Shown here: piece by piece, positions 7,328 to 15,385 of the stretch | Layout: each line of letters begins with the position of its first letter | Position numbering within the stretch: position 1 is the stretch's first letter | Source of the DNA: Oryzomonas japonica | Lineage (GTDB): Bacteria > Desulfobacterota > Desulfuromonadia > Geobacterales > Pseudopelobacteraceae | Length of the DNA: 64,000 nt | NCBI RefSeq assembly: GCF_008802365.1 | Contig: NZ_VZQZ01000006.1 | Coordinates: 106,360-170,359, forward strand | Reading direction: 5' to 3' | Notes under the pieces: model-generated | The model's input: the letters and a program-made list of their open reading frames with translations, nothing else | What the model was told of the DNA's origin: nothing | The model's database searches: none | Program-made: the position numbers and the translations under genes

Positions 7328-7708
7328 TTATGCCTTTTGGATAGGCGGTTCCAAGCCCTTGCGGGGTTGCAACCTGACCGCCTTGGGGGTCACCGGACAG
7401 ACATATTCGCAGGTGCCGCAGCCGGTGCATCTGGTCTCGTCGATCCTGATCCCTTCACCCATTACCACGGTGATGGCCTGGAGTTCGCACCGTTCGAAAC
7501 AGGCGAAGCAGCCGCAGTTCTTGGCCAGGCACCGCTCGTTACTGGCCACCGCCCGCATATTTTCCTCCCCGCCCGGGACGAAATCGGCGGTGTCGCGGAT
7601 GGTGGGCCGTTCAGGTTCCGACTCCTTCAGGGCGCCGCTGACCGTGGTGATCGCCTCGCCCAGGGAGTACAGGCTCTTTTTGAAAAATTCCTTGCGGCTG
7701 ATGTCCAT
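7328..7708 (-). CDS. Two-cluster 4Fe-4S ferredoxin-like protein (NapF/NapG-like)
   Basis: 126 residues. The N-terminus SRKEFFKK resembles a Tat motif but has RK in place of the twin arginines, so export is uncertain. Two cluster motifs follow: Cys60, 65, 67, 70 and 74 (CLAKNCGCFACFERC) and Cys94, 97, 100 and 104 (CTGCGTCEYVCP). Such proteins shuttle electrons or help mature Nap. It lies 208 bases downstream of nrfA on the same strand but behind a terminator, with its own promoter (7799-7826), so it is a satellite of the nitrate/nitrite block. The ATG at 7708 has AAGGA about 15 bases upstream, which is a little far. Confidence 0.75.
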   Translation of the reverse strand: MDISRKEFFKKSLYSLGEAITTVSGALKESEPERPTIRDTADFVPGGEENMRAVASNERCLAKNCGCFACFERCELQAITVVMGEGIRIDETRCTGCGTCEYVCPVTPKAVRLQPRKGLEPPIQKA

Positions 7709-7798
7709 TGCTGTGTCTCTGTTTTCCTTTTATGTCACGCCAGGAATCTCTCCGCTGGCGTTGTCTGCCATCGCACAGGGGCAGACGATCATACTGTG

Positions 7799-7826
7799 AA
7801 TATAATGGCACGAGTGAGGGTTCCAA
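7799..7826 (-). promoter_or_regulatory. Promoter for the Fe-S protein gene
   Basis: On the minus strand, TTGGAA (7826-7821) and TATATT (7804-7799) are separated by 16 bp. The transcript would carry an untranslated leader of about 85 bases. Confidence 0.5.
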
Positions 7827-7859
7827 TGGTAGAAGTTTTTAAGGCCTGGACAGCCAAAA

Positions 7860-7896
7860 ACGAAAGCCCCGCGGCTGTTGACCGCGGGGCTTTCGT
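7860..7896 (-). terminator. Terminator of nrfHA
   Basis: A perfect 15-bp stem (7860-7874 with 7882-7896) has a 7-base loop. On the minus strand it is followed by TTTTTGG, a U-run, and it sits 20 bases beyond the nrfA stop. Confidence 0.88.
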
Positions 7897-7916
7897 CTCA
7901 CACATGGTACGGAAGC

Positions 7917-9380
7917 CTAGAAACGATTCTGGACACCGCTTGGATCGGGCAGTTCCAGTTCCTTGCGGAACTTCAGCTTACCTGCCCCCCGGTCGTTGAG
8001 GTATTTGGCAAGCTCGAGATCAACCTTGGCCGGGACGCTTACTCCCGCCTGCGCCAGTGCCTGACGGAGCAGCCCTTCCGCCTTGGTGGCAAAGGCAACC
8101 GAGTCTCCCAGCACCCGCATGGACTCGCTGGGGTTGTGGAAGCCCACCGAGTTCTCCGCGCCGATAAAGGTGCAGCGGTAGAAAGCCTCTTCGTAGTATT
8201 CCTTCGCCTTGTCGTAGAGCCCCTTATCGATGGTCTTGCCGGCCGCCTGGGCCTTGTGGGTCATCTCAAAGAGTTTGGCCACGGTGGCCGTTGCATAACC
8301 GGCACGTATCTGCAGGGAAACGGTCCGGTCCTGGATGGCGATGACCTGGCCCTTGAGCCATTCCGGGCTCTCCGCATGGCACTGTAGGCAACCCTTCAGG
8401 CCGTTTTTCAGCGGGCTCGTGATGCGATGGTCGGATGCCTTGTGGGAACCGACCTTGGTGTACGGCATATGGCAATCGGCACAGGACGCCCCCGCTTTCC
8501 AGTGCACGCTGTTGTTGGAGAAAAGTTCATATTCGGGATGGCGGATGAATCCCAGCTTGAAACCGGTAACGGTTTGTTTCCACTCGCCGTAGGAAGGGTC
8601 GCTCTGAATCTTCTTGATGATATTTTCGATGGTGATATTGCCGAGCTTGCTTCCCTGCCAGGGGAAGAACACCCCGGTTGAATGCATCTCCTTGTCCTTG
8701 GGGATGACATAGGTAACATGACACTGGGCACAGACAAGGGTCCGTTTCGTCTGATGATCGAGCTTGGTGGTATCCACACCTATGTCGCGAAGTGCAGCGC
8801 CGAGGGTGAAATCCCGGGAGAGCATCAGGGACATGTCCTTGTTGTTGTGGCAATCGCTGCAGGCCACGCTGAGGGTGGCGTTCTTCTGATCGGGGATCTT
8901 GGCCAGGACCTCCTTGTAGGGCGTCTTGTAGTAGTCGGCGCCCATGGTTTTCACGAGATGATTGACGTAAGGGGTCTTGCAGGTGAGACAGACGCCGCCG
9001 GCCTTGACACGCGATGCATCGATATCGAGCTGGTCCTGCACCATGTGTGAATGGCCGCGGGGTTCGTTATACCCGATGCCGAAACCCCAGCCGTTAAAGA
9101 GCAGGGCAAGGTACGGATATTCGGAGAGCTTGTCGACCATGGATTTAGGGTTGTCGTTCCCTCTTTTGTATTTGCTCAGGCCGGGCGTCTCCGGCGCATC
9201 GGCGGTTTTTTTCCACATTTCGTATTCGACCGGGTACGCTTTTCCCCACTCTGCCGGATCGATCGTGCCGTCCGCGATCTGTACCGTTTTCACCTGCTCG
9301 GCCTTTTGCGGAGAACAGCCGCCGGCGAACAACCCCATACCTGCCGCAGCAACCACAAAAACCACAGTTCTCATCTTCAT
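7917..9380 (-). CDS. nrfA: Pentaheme cytochrome c nitrite reductase NrfA (ammonia-forming), calcium-free type
   Basis: 487 residues, with a lipobox-like signal (LFAGGC, Cys22). The five heme sites are CLTCK (131-135, the catalytic heme with Lys as axial ligand) and CxxCH at 174, 217, 300 and 331. Catalytic residues are visible: Arg108 (PRGH), Tyr224 after the third heme, and His281. In E. coli NrfA the sequence before that His is KAQH and supplies two calcium ligands. Here it reads FIRH, so Arg280 replaces the Gln and Phe replaces the Lys. That matches the Arg-containing, Ca-independent subclass described from Geobacter lovleyi. It reduces nitrite to ammonium with six electrons from NrfH, encoded 25 bases upstream. 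AAGGGGG precedes the ATG. Confidence 0.97.
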   Translation of the reverse strand: MKMRTVVFVVAAAGMGLFAGGCSPQKAEQVKTVQIADGTIDPAEWGKAYPVEYEMWKKTADAPETPGLSKYKRGNDNPKSMVDKLSEYPYLALLFNGWGFGIGYNEPRGHSHMVQDQLDIDASRVKAGGVCLTCKTPYVNHLVKTMGADYYKTPYKEVLAKIPDQKNATLSVACSDCHNNKDMSLMLSRDFTLGAALRDIGVDTTKLDHQTKRTLVCAQCHVTYVIPKDKEMHSTGVFFPWQGSKLGNITIENIIKKIQSDPSYGEWKQTVTGFKLGFIRHPEYELFSNNSVHWKAGASCADCHMPYTKVGSHKASDHRITSPLKNGLKGCLQCHAESPEWLKGQVIAIQDRTVSLQIRAGYATATVAKLFEMTHKAQAAGKTIDKGLYDKAKEYYEEAFYRCTFIGAENSVGFHNPSESMRVLGDSVAFATKAEGLLRQALAQAGVSVPAKVDLELAKYLNDRGAGKLKFRKELELPDPSGVQNRF

Positions 9381-9404
9381 TGGTGTACCCCCTTTTGTTT
9401 TATA

Positions 9405-9869
9405 TTAGAGTGTCTCTATTGCGCCGCTGCGTAAATGGGTAATGCTGCGATGGCAACTCCAGCATTTTTGTTCCGTATTGATCATGGAAACCAATTCTTC
9501 GTGGCATCTGATACAGTTTGCCTGGAGTACCTTTGCCCCATGTTCGGAAAGTGTGATCCGTTCCGGGGTGTGGCCGGAATAGAAGAAGATCGCGTCCTTC
9601 ATGCCGTCGATGGACTTCCAGACGTAATGAATCGCCAGGTTCTCATTCGGCAGATGACAATCGACACAGCGGTTTCTGCGGTGCGCTCCGGCATGCAGGA
9701 AGGCGGTATGCTCGCTCTCCATGACATGGCATCCCGCGCAAAAACCGGGAGAGTCGGATTTTGCCAGTAGCTGGGGTGGTCCCACCAACAGGAACGCAAC
9801 CACCAACAGTGCGGCAACACCGGCAAGGCTCAGGACTACCCACTGTTTCCCGCTCAAAATACTCGACAT
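9405..9869 (-). CDS. nrfH: Tetraheme menaquinol dehydrogenase NrfH
   Basis: 154 residues from the ATG at 9869, which follows a G-rich ribosome site; an in-frame ATG at 9887 was rejected. One N-terminal membrane anchor (about 10-35) precedes four CxxCH sites at 44, 68, 119 and 136. The first reads CAGCHVM; Met50 matches the unusual methionine ligand of NrfH heme 1. NrfH of the NapC/NirT family oxidises menaquinol at the membrane and feeds NrfA. No napC or napGH is present nearby, so NrfH may also have to supply the Nap complex; that is inference. It lies 88 bases downstream of napB. Confidence 0.96.
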   Translation of the reverse strand: MSSILSGKQWVVLSLAGVAALLVVAFLLVGPPQLLAKSDSPGFCAGCHVMESEHTAFLHAGAHRRNRCVDCHLPNENLAIHYVWKSIDGMKDAIFFYSGHTPERITLSEHGAKVLQANCIRCHEELVSMINTEQKCWSCHRSITHLRSGAIETL

Positions 9870-9957
9870 GCTCCCACCCCCTCCCATCGCTCTTTTTTCA
9901 TTTTATCCCTCTGTTGCGCACGTCCGTTCGTTTCGGGGAGTCCCCTACGGTTGATGT

Positions 9958-10260
9958 TCATTGCCGTGTCTTTGCCTTTGTTTCGGGTGTTTTCGCGTTC
10001 ATCTCGCTCCTGACATGGCACTGAGTGCAATTGAGGCGGGTGGGGTGGGGCGTCACGGGCGCCCCCTTCAGGCCGGTTTCGTGGCAGGCCAGGCACGCCG
10101 TGCCGTTGGCGTTGTCCGCCACAAAATGGGGGATCATCGGCGGCGCGTCTTCGGCGCTACGGGCATCGGCCTCGTAATTTTCCTGCTCCTGGGCCAATGC
10201 CGGGAGCGCCAGGGCGACAACGCAGGCGACCAGGGCCGGAATCCTGAGCAAAGCTTTCAT
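9958..10260 (-). CDS. napB: Diheme cytochrome subunit of periplasmic nitrate reductase (NapB)
   Basis: 100 residues from the ATG at 10260, which has TAGGAGG upstream; an upstream in-frame ATG lies inside a repeat and was rejected. A signal peptide ends at ALA (residue 23). Two CxxCH sites follow (56-60 CLACH and 78-82 CTQCH). IPHF (His45) and TPHP (His72) supply the distal ligands in NapB proteins. It is short compared with proteobacterial NapB of about 150 residues, close to the heme core alone. NapB passes electrons to NapA in the periplasm. The 177-bp gap to napA holds a large inverted repeat. Confidence 0.88.
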   Translation of the reverse strand: MKALLRIPALVACVVALALPALAQEQENYEADARSAEDAPPMIPHFVADNANGTACLACHETGLKGAPVTPHPTRLNCTQCHVRSEMNAKTPETKAKTRQ

Positions 10261-10291
10261 GGGTAACCTCCTACTGGGATTAAGAATCAAT

Positions 10292-10417
10292 ATCTGCCAC
10301 AGAGACACGGAGACACAGAGATTCACAGAGAAAGGCACAACATTTTTGGGGTAAGCCAAGAATCGCTGCTCATTTGTGTGCCTTACGCATGGTTTTCTCT
10401 GTGTCTCCGTGGCAGAT
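10292..10417. repeat. Inverted repeat between napA and napB (ATCTGCCAC...GTGGCAGAT family)
   Basis: The left arm starts ATCTGCCAC (10292-10321). The right arm (10396-10417) is the exact complement except that the left arm carries an extra 8-base AGAGACAC unit. A shorter inner pair (GGCACAA at 10334-10340, TTGTGTGCC at 10374-10382) lies within. A related element sits at 31469-31627 between lpxD and fabZ. The family resembles dispersed CACAGAGACACAGAG-type repeats; a mobile or REP-like origin is inference. In the nap transcript it would form a long hairpin. Confidence 0.75.
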
Positions 10418-10437
10418 TGTCTTTGTTCTTTTCGGCC

Positions 10438-12756
10438 TCACGCCTTTTCGATCTTGACCGCGCACTTCTTGAAGTCCGGCTCACCGGAGATGGGGCAGTA
10501 GGCGTCGATGCACAACTCGTTGATCAGCTTGCCCTCGTCGAAGAAGGCTACGAAGATGTTGCCTTCTTCGGCCTTGCTGCGGCCGTTCAACTCCACCGGC
10601 AGTACGATGGAGCCGCGCCGGGAGGAAATTTTCACCTTTTGGAGGTTTTGGACGCCGAGCCGTTTGGCGTCGTCGGGGTGCATCTCGCACACCGCGGCGG
10701 GGTAGGCGCGCTTGAGTTCCGGCACGCGGCCGGTCATGGTGCCGGTGTGCCAGTGTTCCAGCACGCGGCCGGTGCAGAGCCAGAACGGGTAGTGCTTGTC
10801 GGGCACCTCGGGCGCCGGTTCATAGGGGCGGGCCCAGATGACCGCTTTGTAGTGGTCGGGCTTGTTCTTATAAAACTTGATCCCCTCCCCCTGCTTCACA
10901 TAGGGGTCGTGGCCTTCGGCGTAGCGCCAGAGGGTCTCCTTGCCGTTCACCACCGGCCAGCGCAGGCCGCGGGTCGTGGCATAGGTCGCGTAGGGCGCCA
11001 GATCCTTGCCCTGCCCCTCGTTGAATTTGCGGTACTCCTCCCACATCTCCCGTTCCACCTCCTTGTAGGGAAAGAGGTTGCCGTGGCCGAGGCGCCGGGC
11101 CAGTTCCATGGTCTGCCACAGGTCGCTTCGGGCCTCGCCCGGGGCGTCCACCAGCTTGAACCACTGCTGGGTGCGGCGCTCGGCATTGCCGAAGACCCCC
11201 TCCTTCTCGACCCACGAGGCCGAGGGGAGGATCACGTCGGCCAGTTCCGTGGAGCGGGTCGGGTAGATGTCCGAGACGATCACGAAACGGCCATCCCCCT
11301 TCCGGGCACCCGTGCGGTAGCGGCTCAGGTTGGGGAGGGATTGGAACGGGTTGGTGACCTGGACCCAGACCACCTTGATGTCCCCCCGGTCCAGGGCGCG
11401 GAACATCTCCGTGGCGTTGTAGGTCGGTTTGGCGGGGATCTTCTTGGGATCGACGCCCCATATTTTTGCGGTTTTCTCCCGGTGCTCGGGATTCGTGACC
11501 ACCATGTCGGCAGGAAGGCGGTGGGTAAAGGTGCCGACCTCGCGCGTCGTGCCGCAGGCCGAGGGCTGGCCGGTCAGGGACATGGGGTTTTCTCCCGGCT
11601 TGCAGATCTTGCCGGTCAGCAGGTGGACGTTGTAGACCAGGTTGTTGACCCAGGTGCCGCGGGTATGCTGGTTGAAGCCCATGGTCCAGAGGGAAGTGAC
11701 CTTGCGCTTCCTGTCGGCGTACAGGTGGGCCAACTCCACGATGGTTGTGGCCGGTACTCCCGAGATAGCGGCGACGTATTCCGGGGTATAGGGTTTGAGA
11801 AACGCCGCGTACTCGTCAAAGCCGATCAGTTTCGGCTCGTCGGCGAACTTGAATTTGTCCTCCAGGCCGTAGCCGATATTTTCCTTGCCCCTTTTGAAGA
11901 CGACATGTTCCTTGATGAATTGCTCGTCGTAGAGCTTGTCGCGGATGATGACGTGGGCGATGGCGTTCAGGAGCGCCAGGTCGGTCTGGGGGGTGAACCG
12001 GACGTACTGGTCGGCCATCTGGGAGGTGCGGGTGTGGCGGGTGCCGAAATCGATGATCTTGACCTTGGGGTTTTTTAGGCGGTTGTCGATCATGCGGGAG
12101 AAGAGGATCGGGTGACACTCGGCCATGTTGGCGCCCCACAGGAAGTAGGTGTCACCCAGGTCCAGGTCGTCGTAGCACCCCATGGGTTCGTCGCTGGCAA
12201 AGGTGGTCATGAGCCCGGTCACGGCCGAGGCCATACAGAGCCGGGCGTTGGGTTCGATGTTGTTGGTGCCGATGCCCCCCTTGAAGAGTTTGCTGGCGGC
12301 GTATCCCTCGAAGACGGTCCATTGGCCGGAGCCGTACATGGCCACCGAATCGGGGCCGTGCTTCGCGATGGCCTCCTTGAACTTCGAGGCGATGAGAGTC
12401 ATGGCCTCGTCCCAGGAGGCCTCAACCATGGTGTCACCCTTGCGGATGAGCGGCTTGGTCAGGCGGTCCGTGCCATAGAGGACCTTGGAGAGGAAATAGC
12501 CCTTGATACAGTTGAGCCCACGGTTGACCGGGGCCTGGGGGTCCCCTTTCGTGGCGACGATCCTGCCGTTTTTAACGCCGACCAGTACGCCGCAGCCGGT
12601 TCCGCAGAAGCGGCAGGGGGCCTTGCCCCAGGTGATGCCGCTCTCCGCCGCTGCCGCATCCTTGGGGCGCAGGGGGCTCAGCGCCGCTGCGCCGGCCGCG
12701 GCAAATGCGGCCGCGGCCGCGCTGCTTTTGAGAAAATCACGTCTGGAAAGTTCCAT
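10438..12756 (-). CDS. napA: Periplasmic nitrate reductase catalytic subunit NapA
   Basis: 772 residues with a Tat signal (SRRDFLK, residues 4-10, then an Ala-rich stretch to about 37). The [4Fe-4S] cluster ligands are Cys48, 51, 55 and 83 (CRFCGTGC and LNCIKG). Cys174 in LCMASAVTG is the expected molybdenum ligand of Nap-type enzymes. Full length for the family, with bis-MGD-binding motifs throughout, such as the C-terminal HWHTGTMTGR. It reduces nitrate to nitrite in the periplasm, and NrfHA then takes nitrite to ammonium. AGGAGG lies 5 bases before the ATG. napD is directly upstream and napB downstream. Confidence 0.97.
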   Translation of the reverse strand: MELSRRDFLKSSAAAAAFAAAGAAALSPLRPKDAAAAESGITWGKAPCRFCGTGCGVLVGVKNGRIVATKGDPQAPVNRGLNCIKGYFLSKVLYGTDRLTKPLIRKGDTMVEASWDEAMTLIASKFKEAIAKHGPDSVAMYGSGQWTVFEGYAASKLFKGGIGTNNIEPNARLCMASAVTGLMTTFASDEPMGCYDDLDLGDTYFLWGANMAECHPILFSRMIDNRLKNPKVKIIDFGTRHTRTSQMADQYVRFTPQTDLALLNAIAHVIIRDKLYDEQFIKEHVVFKRGKENIGYGLEDKFKFADEPKLIGFDEYAAFLKPYTPEYVAAISGVPATTIVELAHLYADRKRKVTSLWTMGFNQHTRGTWVNNLVYNVHLLTGKICKPGENPMSLTGQPSACGTTREVGTFTHRLPADMVVTNPEHREKTAKIWGVDPKKIPAKPTYNATEMFRALDRGDIKVVWVQVTNPFQSLPNLSRYRTGARKGDGRFVIVSDIYPTRSTELADVILPSASWVEKEGVFGNAERRTQQWFKLVDAPGEARSDLWQTMELARRLGHGNLFPYKEVEREMWEEYRKFNEGQGKDLAPYATYATTRGLRWPVVNGKETLWRYAEGHDPYVKQGEGIKFYKNKPDHYKAVIWARPYEPAPEVPDKHYPFWLCTGRVLEHWHTGTMTGRVPELKRAYPAAVCEMHPDDAKRLGVQNLQKVKISSRRGSIVLPVELNGRSKAEEGNIFVAFFDEGKLINELCIDAYCPISGEPDFKKCAVKIEKA

Positions 12757-12786
12757 ATATTCCTCCTGTGCTGCGAAAATGCGACT

Positions 12787-13035
12787 TCAGGACGGAACCT
12801 GTTCCGTATCCTCGAAATTATGGTAGGCAAGCCTGACCGCCAGCACGCCCTCAACCTCGTGAAAGCCGGCAAACAGCCGTACCTCCCCATCAACCGTATC
12901 CGCCTCCAGGACGGCCACGATCTGCCCGTCCGGCAGCACGCCATGTACCTCGACGCCGTCAAGGGCGGCGAGTCGCTGGGCCACATCCTGGGCACACCCG
13001 TCAACACAGGTGACGACGACTCCTGAAACCGGCAT
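12787..13035 (-). CDS. napD: NapA signal-peptide chaperone NapD
   Basis: 82 residues. The ferredoxin-like fold of NapD is indicated by the opening SGVVVTC and the pattern of a small two-helix, four-strand protein without signal or cysteine clusters. NapD binds the Tat signal of NapA and holds it until the molybdenum cofactor is inserted. It is the first gene of the nap-nrf series, 30 bases before napA, with AAGGAGC six bases upstream of its ATG. Confidence 0.88.
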   Translation of the reverse strand: MPVSGVVVTCVDGCAQDVAQRLAALDGVEVHGVLPDGQIVAVLEADTVDGEVRLFAGFHEVEGVLAVRLAYHNFEDTEQVPS

Positions 13036-13276
13036 AAATGCTCCTTGATAATATTGTTACCTAGCGTGTGGGGGTACGAACCCAAGTGTATCACCGGAAT
13101 AATTCCTGGCAATGCGGGGGGAACCCCATCCGGAGAACAGACTTACATGGAGCGTGCCAGGGAGAGGGGTAATAAATAACTATCCGTAAACACACACTTA
13201 TTTTTGAGAGAGGGGGGGAAGTTGAGGAGGTGTGGCGGGAGAATGTTACTTTAGGGTAACATTCGTGTAACGTTTG
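13036..13276 (-). promoter_or_regulatory. nap-nrf control region: activator palindrome and possible sigma-54 promoter
   Basis: A perfect palindrome, GTTAC-TTTAGG-GTAAC (13245-13260), is followed by an everted pair GTAAC/GTTAC (13267-13280) that runs into the end of the activator gene; a further GTTAC half site is at 13056. The same GTTAC-N6-GTAAC dyad lies in front of the activator gene. About 90 bp downstream on the minus strand, TGGCAC (13159-13154) then ATGTA (13148-13144) approximates a -24/-12 promoter. Its -12 element has GT rather than the near-invariant GC, so the promoter call is tentative. Confidence 0.55.
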
Positions 13277-14638
13277 TTACCCGTTTTCCATCTGTTTCAG
13301 TTTTTGCCACAAGGTTTTGCGGGATATGTTGAGAAGGCGGGCGGCTTCCTGTTTGCGGCCGCCGGTCTTGGCAAGGGCATCACGGATGACCTGGTGCTCG
13401 AAATCGTCGAGCGAGCGGGACAGGGGGCGGGTGTCGTTGTCGCGCCGGACCGGCGTGGTCCGGCCGCCGGCCGCGAGGAAACCGGCGGGGAGGTCCTGGG
13501 GCATGAGGTTCTCGCCGCCGCAGAGGGCGACGCCCCGTTCGATGGCGTGCTCCAGTTCCCGCACATTGCCGGGATAGTCGTAGGCTGCCAGGATATGGGC
13601 CGCCGCCTGGCTGATCCCCGTGACGTGGCGCCCCATCTTTTCCGCAAAGCGCCGCAGGAAATATTCGGCCAGCGAAATGATATCCTCGCGCCGCTCCCGA
13701 AGGGGGGGCACATGGATGGTGATGACGTTGAGCCGGTAGTACAGGTCCTCCCGGAAACGCCCCAAGGCCACGAGGGATTGCAGGTCCTGGTTGGTGGCGG
13801 CGATGATGCGCACGTCCACGGCGATCTCCTTCTCGCCCCCCACTCGGGTGATGGTTCGGTCCTGGAGCACCCGCAACAGTTTGGCCTGGGCGATGGGGGG
13901 GAGGTCGCCGATCTCGTCCAGGAAGATGGTTCCGCCGTGGGCCAGCTCGAACTTGCCGCGATGGCTGGAAAAAGCCCCGCTGAAGGCCCCCCGCTCATGG
14001 CCGAACAGTTCCGATTCCACCAGGTTCTCCGGCAGGGCGGCGCAGTTGACCTTGACCACCGGCTTGTTGAGCCGTTTGCTGTGCTGGCGAACGGCCGCGG
14101 CCACCAATTCCTTGCCGGTGCCGCTTTCCCCGGTGATCAGGATGGTGGAGTCCAGGGTGGCGATGGCGGCAATGGTCTGGAAGAGTTGCAGGATGGGCTG
14201 GCTCGTTCCCACAAAATCGTTGAAAGCGTCGCCCAACCCCATCTGGTCGCGCAGCAGGCGGTTCTCTTCCTTGAGGAGTTGTTTCTCGGTGATGTCGCGG
14301 CTGACCAGGACCGCTCCCAGGTAGGAGCCCTCCGTTGCCCGTATGGGGTAGTAACTGTTCTCGAAATATTTGCCCTTGACCTCGATCACCCTTCGCGTCT
14401 GCTGGATCGACCCGTCCTTGAGGCCGCTGAGAAGTTGTTTGACCCGTTCCGCGGTGGTGGGGGAATGGATGGTGAGGATGTGGCGGCCGATGAAGTTCTC
14501 GGCCTTGATCCCCCGGATCTGCTCGGCGGTATGGTTGATAAAGGTCAGCCGGTCCTCGGCGTTGATGAAGATGACCCCCTCTCCCATACTCTCCAGGATC
14601 GCCCGGTGGATGGTCGAGATATCCGGTGCTGCGCCCAT
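13277..14638 (-). CDS. PAS-domain sigma-54-dependent transcriptional activator, probable nap/nrf regulator
   Basis: 453 residues from the ATG at 14638 (GGAGG five bases upstream); longer in-frame starts lack a ribosome site. Domains in order: a PAS sensor (about 8-120), an AAA+ ATPase (about 140-375) with Walker A GESGTGKE, the sigma-54 contact loop GAFSGA (the usual GAFTGA with Ser) and Walker B FLDEIGD, then a Fis-type helix-turn-helix (about 410-450, GGRKQEAARLLNISRKTLWQ). The PAS domain shows no Cys or obvious heme pocket; its signal is unknown. The gene is directly upstream of napD, and identical palindromes precede both genes, arguing for autoregulation and control of nitrate ammonification. 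Confidence 0.9.
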   Translation of the reverse strand: MGAAPDISTIHRAILESMGEGVIFINAEDRLTFINHTAEQIRGIKAENFIGRHILTIHSPTTAERVKQLLSGLKDGSIQQTRRVIEVKGKYFENSYYPIRATEGSYLGAVLVSRDITEKQLLKEENRLLRDQMGLGDAFNDFVGTSQPILQLFQTIAAIATLDSTILITGESGTGKELVAAAVRQHSKRLNKPVVKVNCAALPENLVESELFGHERGAFSGAFSSHRGKFELAHGGTIFLDEIGDLPPIAQAKLLRVLQDRTITRVGGEKEIAVDVRIIAATNQDLQSLVALGRFREDLYYRLNVITIHVPPLRERREDIISLAEYFLRRFAEKMGRHVTGISQAAAHILAAYDYPGNVRELEHAIERGVALCGGENLMPQDLPAGFLAAGGRTTPVRRDNDTRPLSRSLDDFEHQVIRDALAKTGGRKQEAARLLNISRKTLWQKLKQMENG

Positions 14639-14659
14639 GATGCCTCCGTTCGAAATCGC

Positions 14660-14675
14660 GTTACGAAATGGTAAC
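14660..14675. promoter_or_regulatory. Palindromic operator upstream of the activator gene
   Basis: GTTAC-GAAATG-GTAAC is a perfect 5-bp-arm dyad with a 6-bp spacer, the same architecture as 13245-13260. It lies 22 bp upstream of the activator ATG. Confidence 0.6.
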
Positions 14676-14719
14676 ATAGTTCGCGCTGTGGTGCAGCAAA
14701 AATGATCCGGCTGCCGGTG

Positions 14720-14747
14720 TTGACCTTTCTGAAAATAATGGTATGGT
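14720..14747 (+). promoter_or_regulatory. bcp promoter
   Basis: TTGACC (14720-14725) and TATGGT (14742-14747), spaced 16 bp, precede bcp by about 45 bases. Confidence 0.55.
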
Positions 14748-14792
14748 GGGTTAAAGATAAAAATTATCCTGTTTGCATCGAGGAGGGAAACC

Positions 14793-15275
14793 ATGTCGCT
14801 GGAAGGGAAGAAGGCCCCCGATTTCAACCTGGAGGGGAGCGACGGCGCGTGCCACAGCCTGAAGGAGTATGCCGGAAAGACGGTGGTCCTGTATTTCTAT
14901 CCCAAGGACAGCACCCCCGGCTGCACCAAGGAGGCGTGCGGTTTCAGGGATGACTATACGAAGCTCGCCAACCGGGGGATCGTGCTTCTGGGGGTCAGCA
15001 AGGACAGCATCGCCTCCCACGGGAAATTCATCGCTGCCCAGGGGTTGCCGTTCGTCCTTTTGTCCGACCCGGACACCACCATGATGCAGGCCTACGAAGC
15101 GTTCGGGGAGAAGGTCATGTACGGTAAAAAGAGTACCGGCACCATCCGCTCCACCGTGGTCATCGGTCCGGACGGCGTGGTGCGGAAGCACTGGGCCAAG
15201 GTGGCCAAGGCGGAACAGCACCCGGCCGAGGTGCTTGCGTTTATCGAACAGGACAGGACGCTTTCTTTATCCTGA
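14793..15275 (+). CDS. bcp: Thioredoxin-dependent thiol peroxidase (Bcp/PrxQ)
   Basis: 160 residues starting at 14793 behind AGGAGGG. The peroxiredoxin active site is PGCTKEACGF, with peroxidatic Cys44 and resolving Cys49 five residues apart, the PrxQ arrangement. The Thr/Arg partners of the catalytic site are at STPGC and near GTIRST. The enzyme reduces peroxides using thioredoxin in the cytoplasm. The last few codons (LSLS and stop, from 15261) fall inside the left arm of a 44-bp inverted repeat, so the native C-terminus may have been altered by insertion of that element. It has its own promoter. Confidence 0.94.
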   Translation: MSLEGKKAPDFNLEGSDGACHSLKEYAGKTVVLYFYPKDSTPGCTKEACGFRDDYTKLANRGIVLLGVSKDSIASHGKFIAAQGLPFVLLSDPDTTMMQAYEAFGEKVMYGKKSTGTIRSTVVIGPDGVVRKHWAKVAKAEQHPAEVLAFIEQDRTLSLS

Positions 15276-15385
15276 ATCCGTGGTACCTGAACGGCGGGGC
15301 GAGCGACTGGCCTGCGTCCAACGTCACCCGTCCAGCACCAAGCCGATTGTGCCGTGTGCCCTCCGCCACGGTGGAGACACGACCC

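Noticed and set aside
7730..7792. A 20-codon reading frame (begins MIVCPCAM, minus strand) in the leader of the Fe-S protein gene, ending at its ribosome site.
   Set aside because: It has no ribosome site of its own, starts only a few bases after the predicted transcription start, and nothing but its position suggests translation.
10378..12078. Long plus-strand reading frame opposite napA.
   Set aside because: It is the antisense of a clear molybdoenzyme in GC-rich DNA and shows no protein family features.
15276..15385. Possible integron attC site downstream of the DHFR-family gene, because GTTGGAC fits the GTTRRRY core and TTAGGC lies at the other end of the gene.
   Set aside because: No matching RYYYAAC partner or L-box pairing was found at the expected distance, and no integrase is present.
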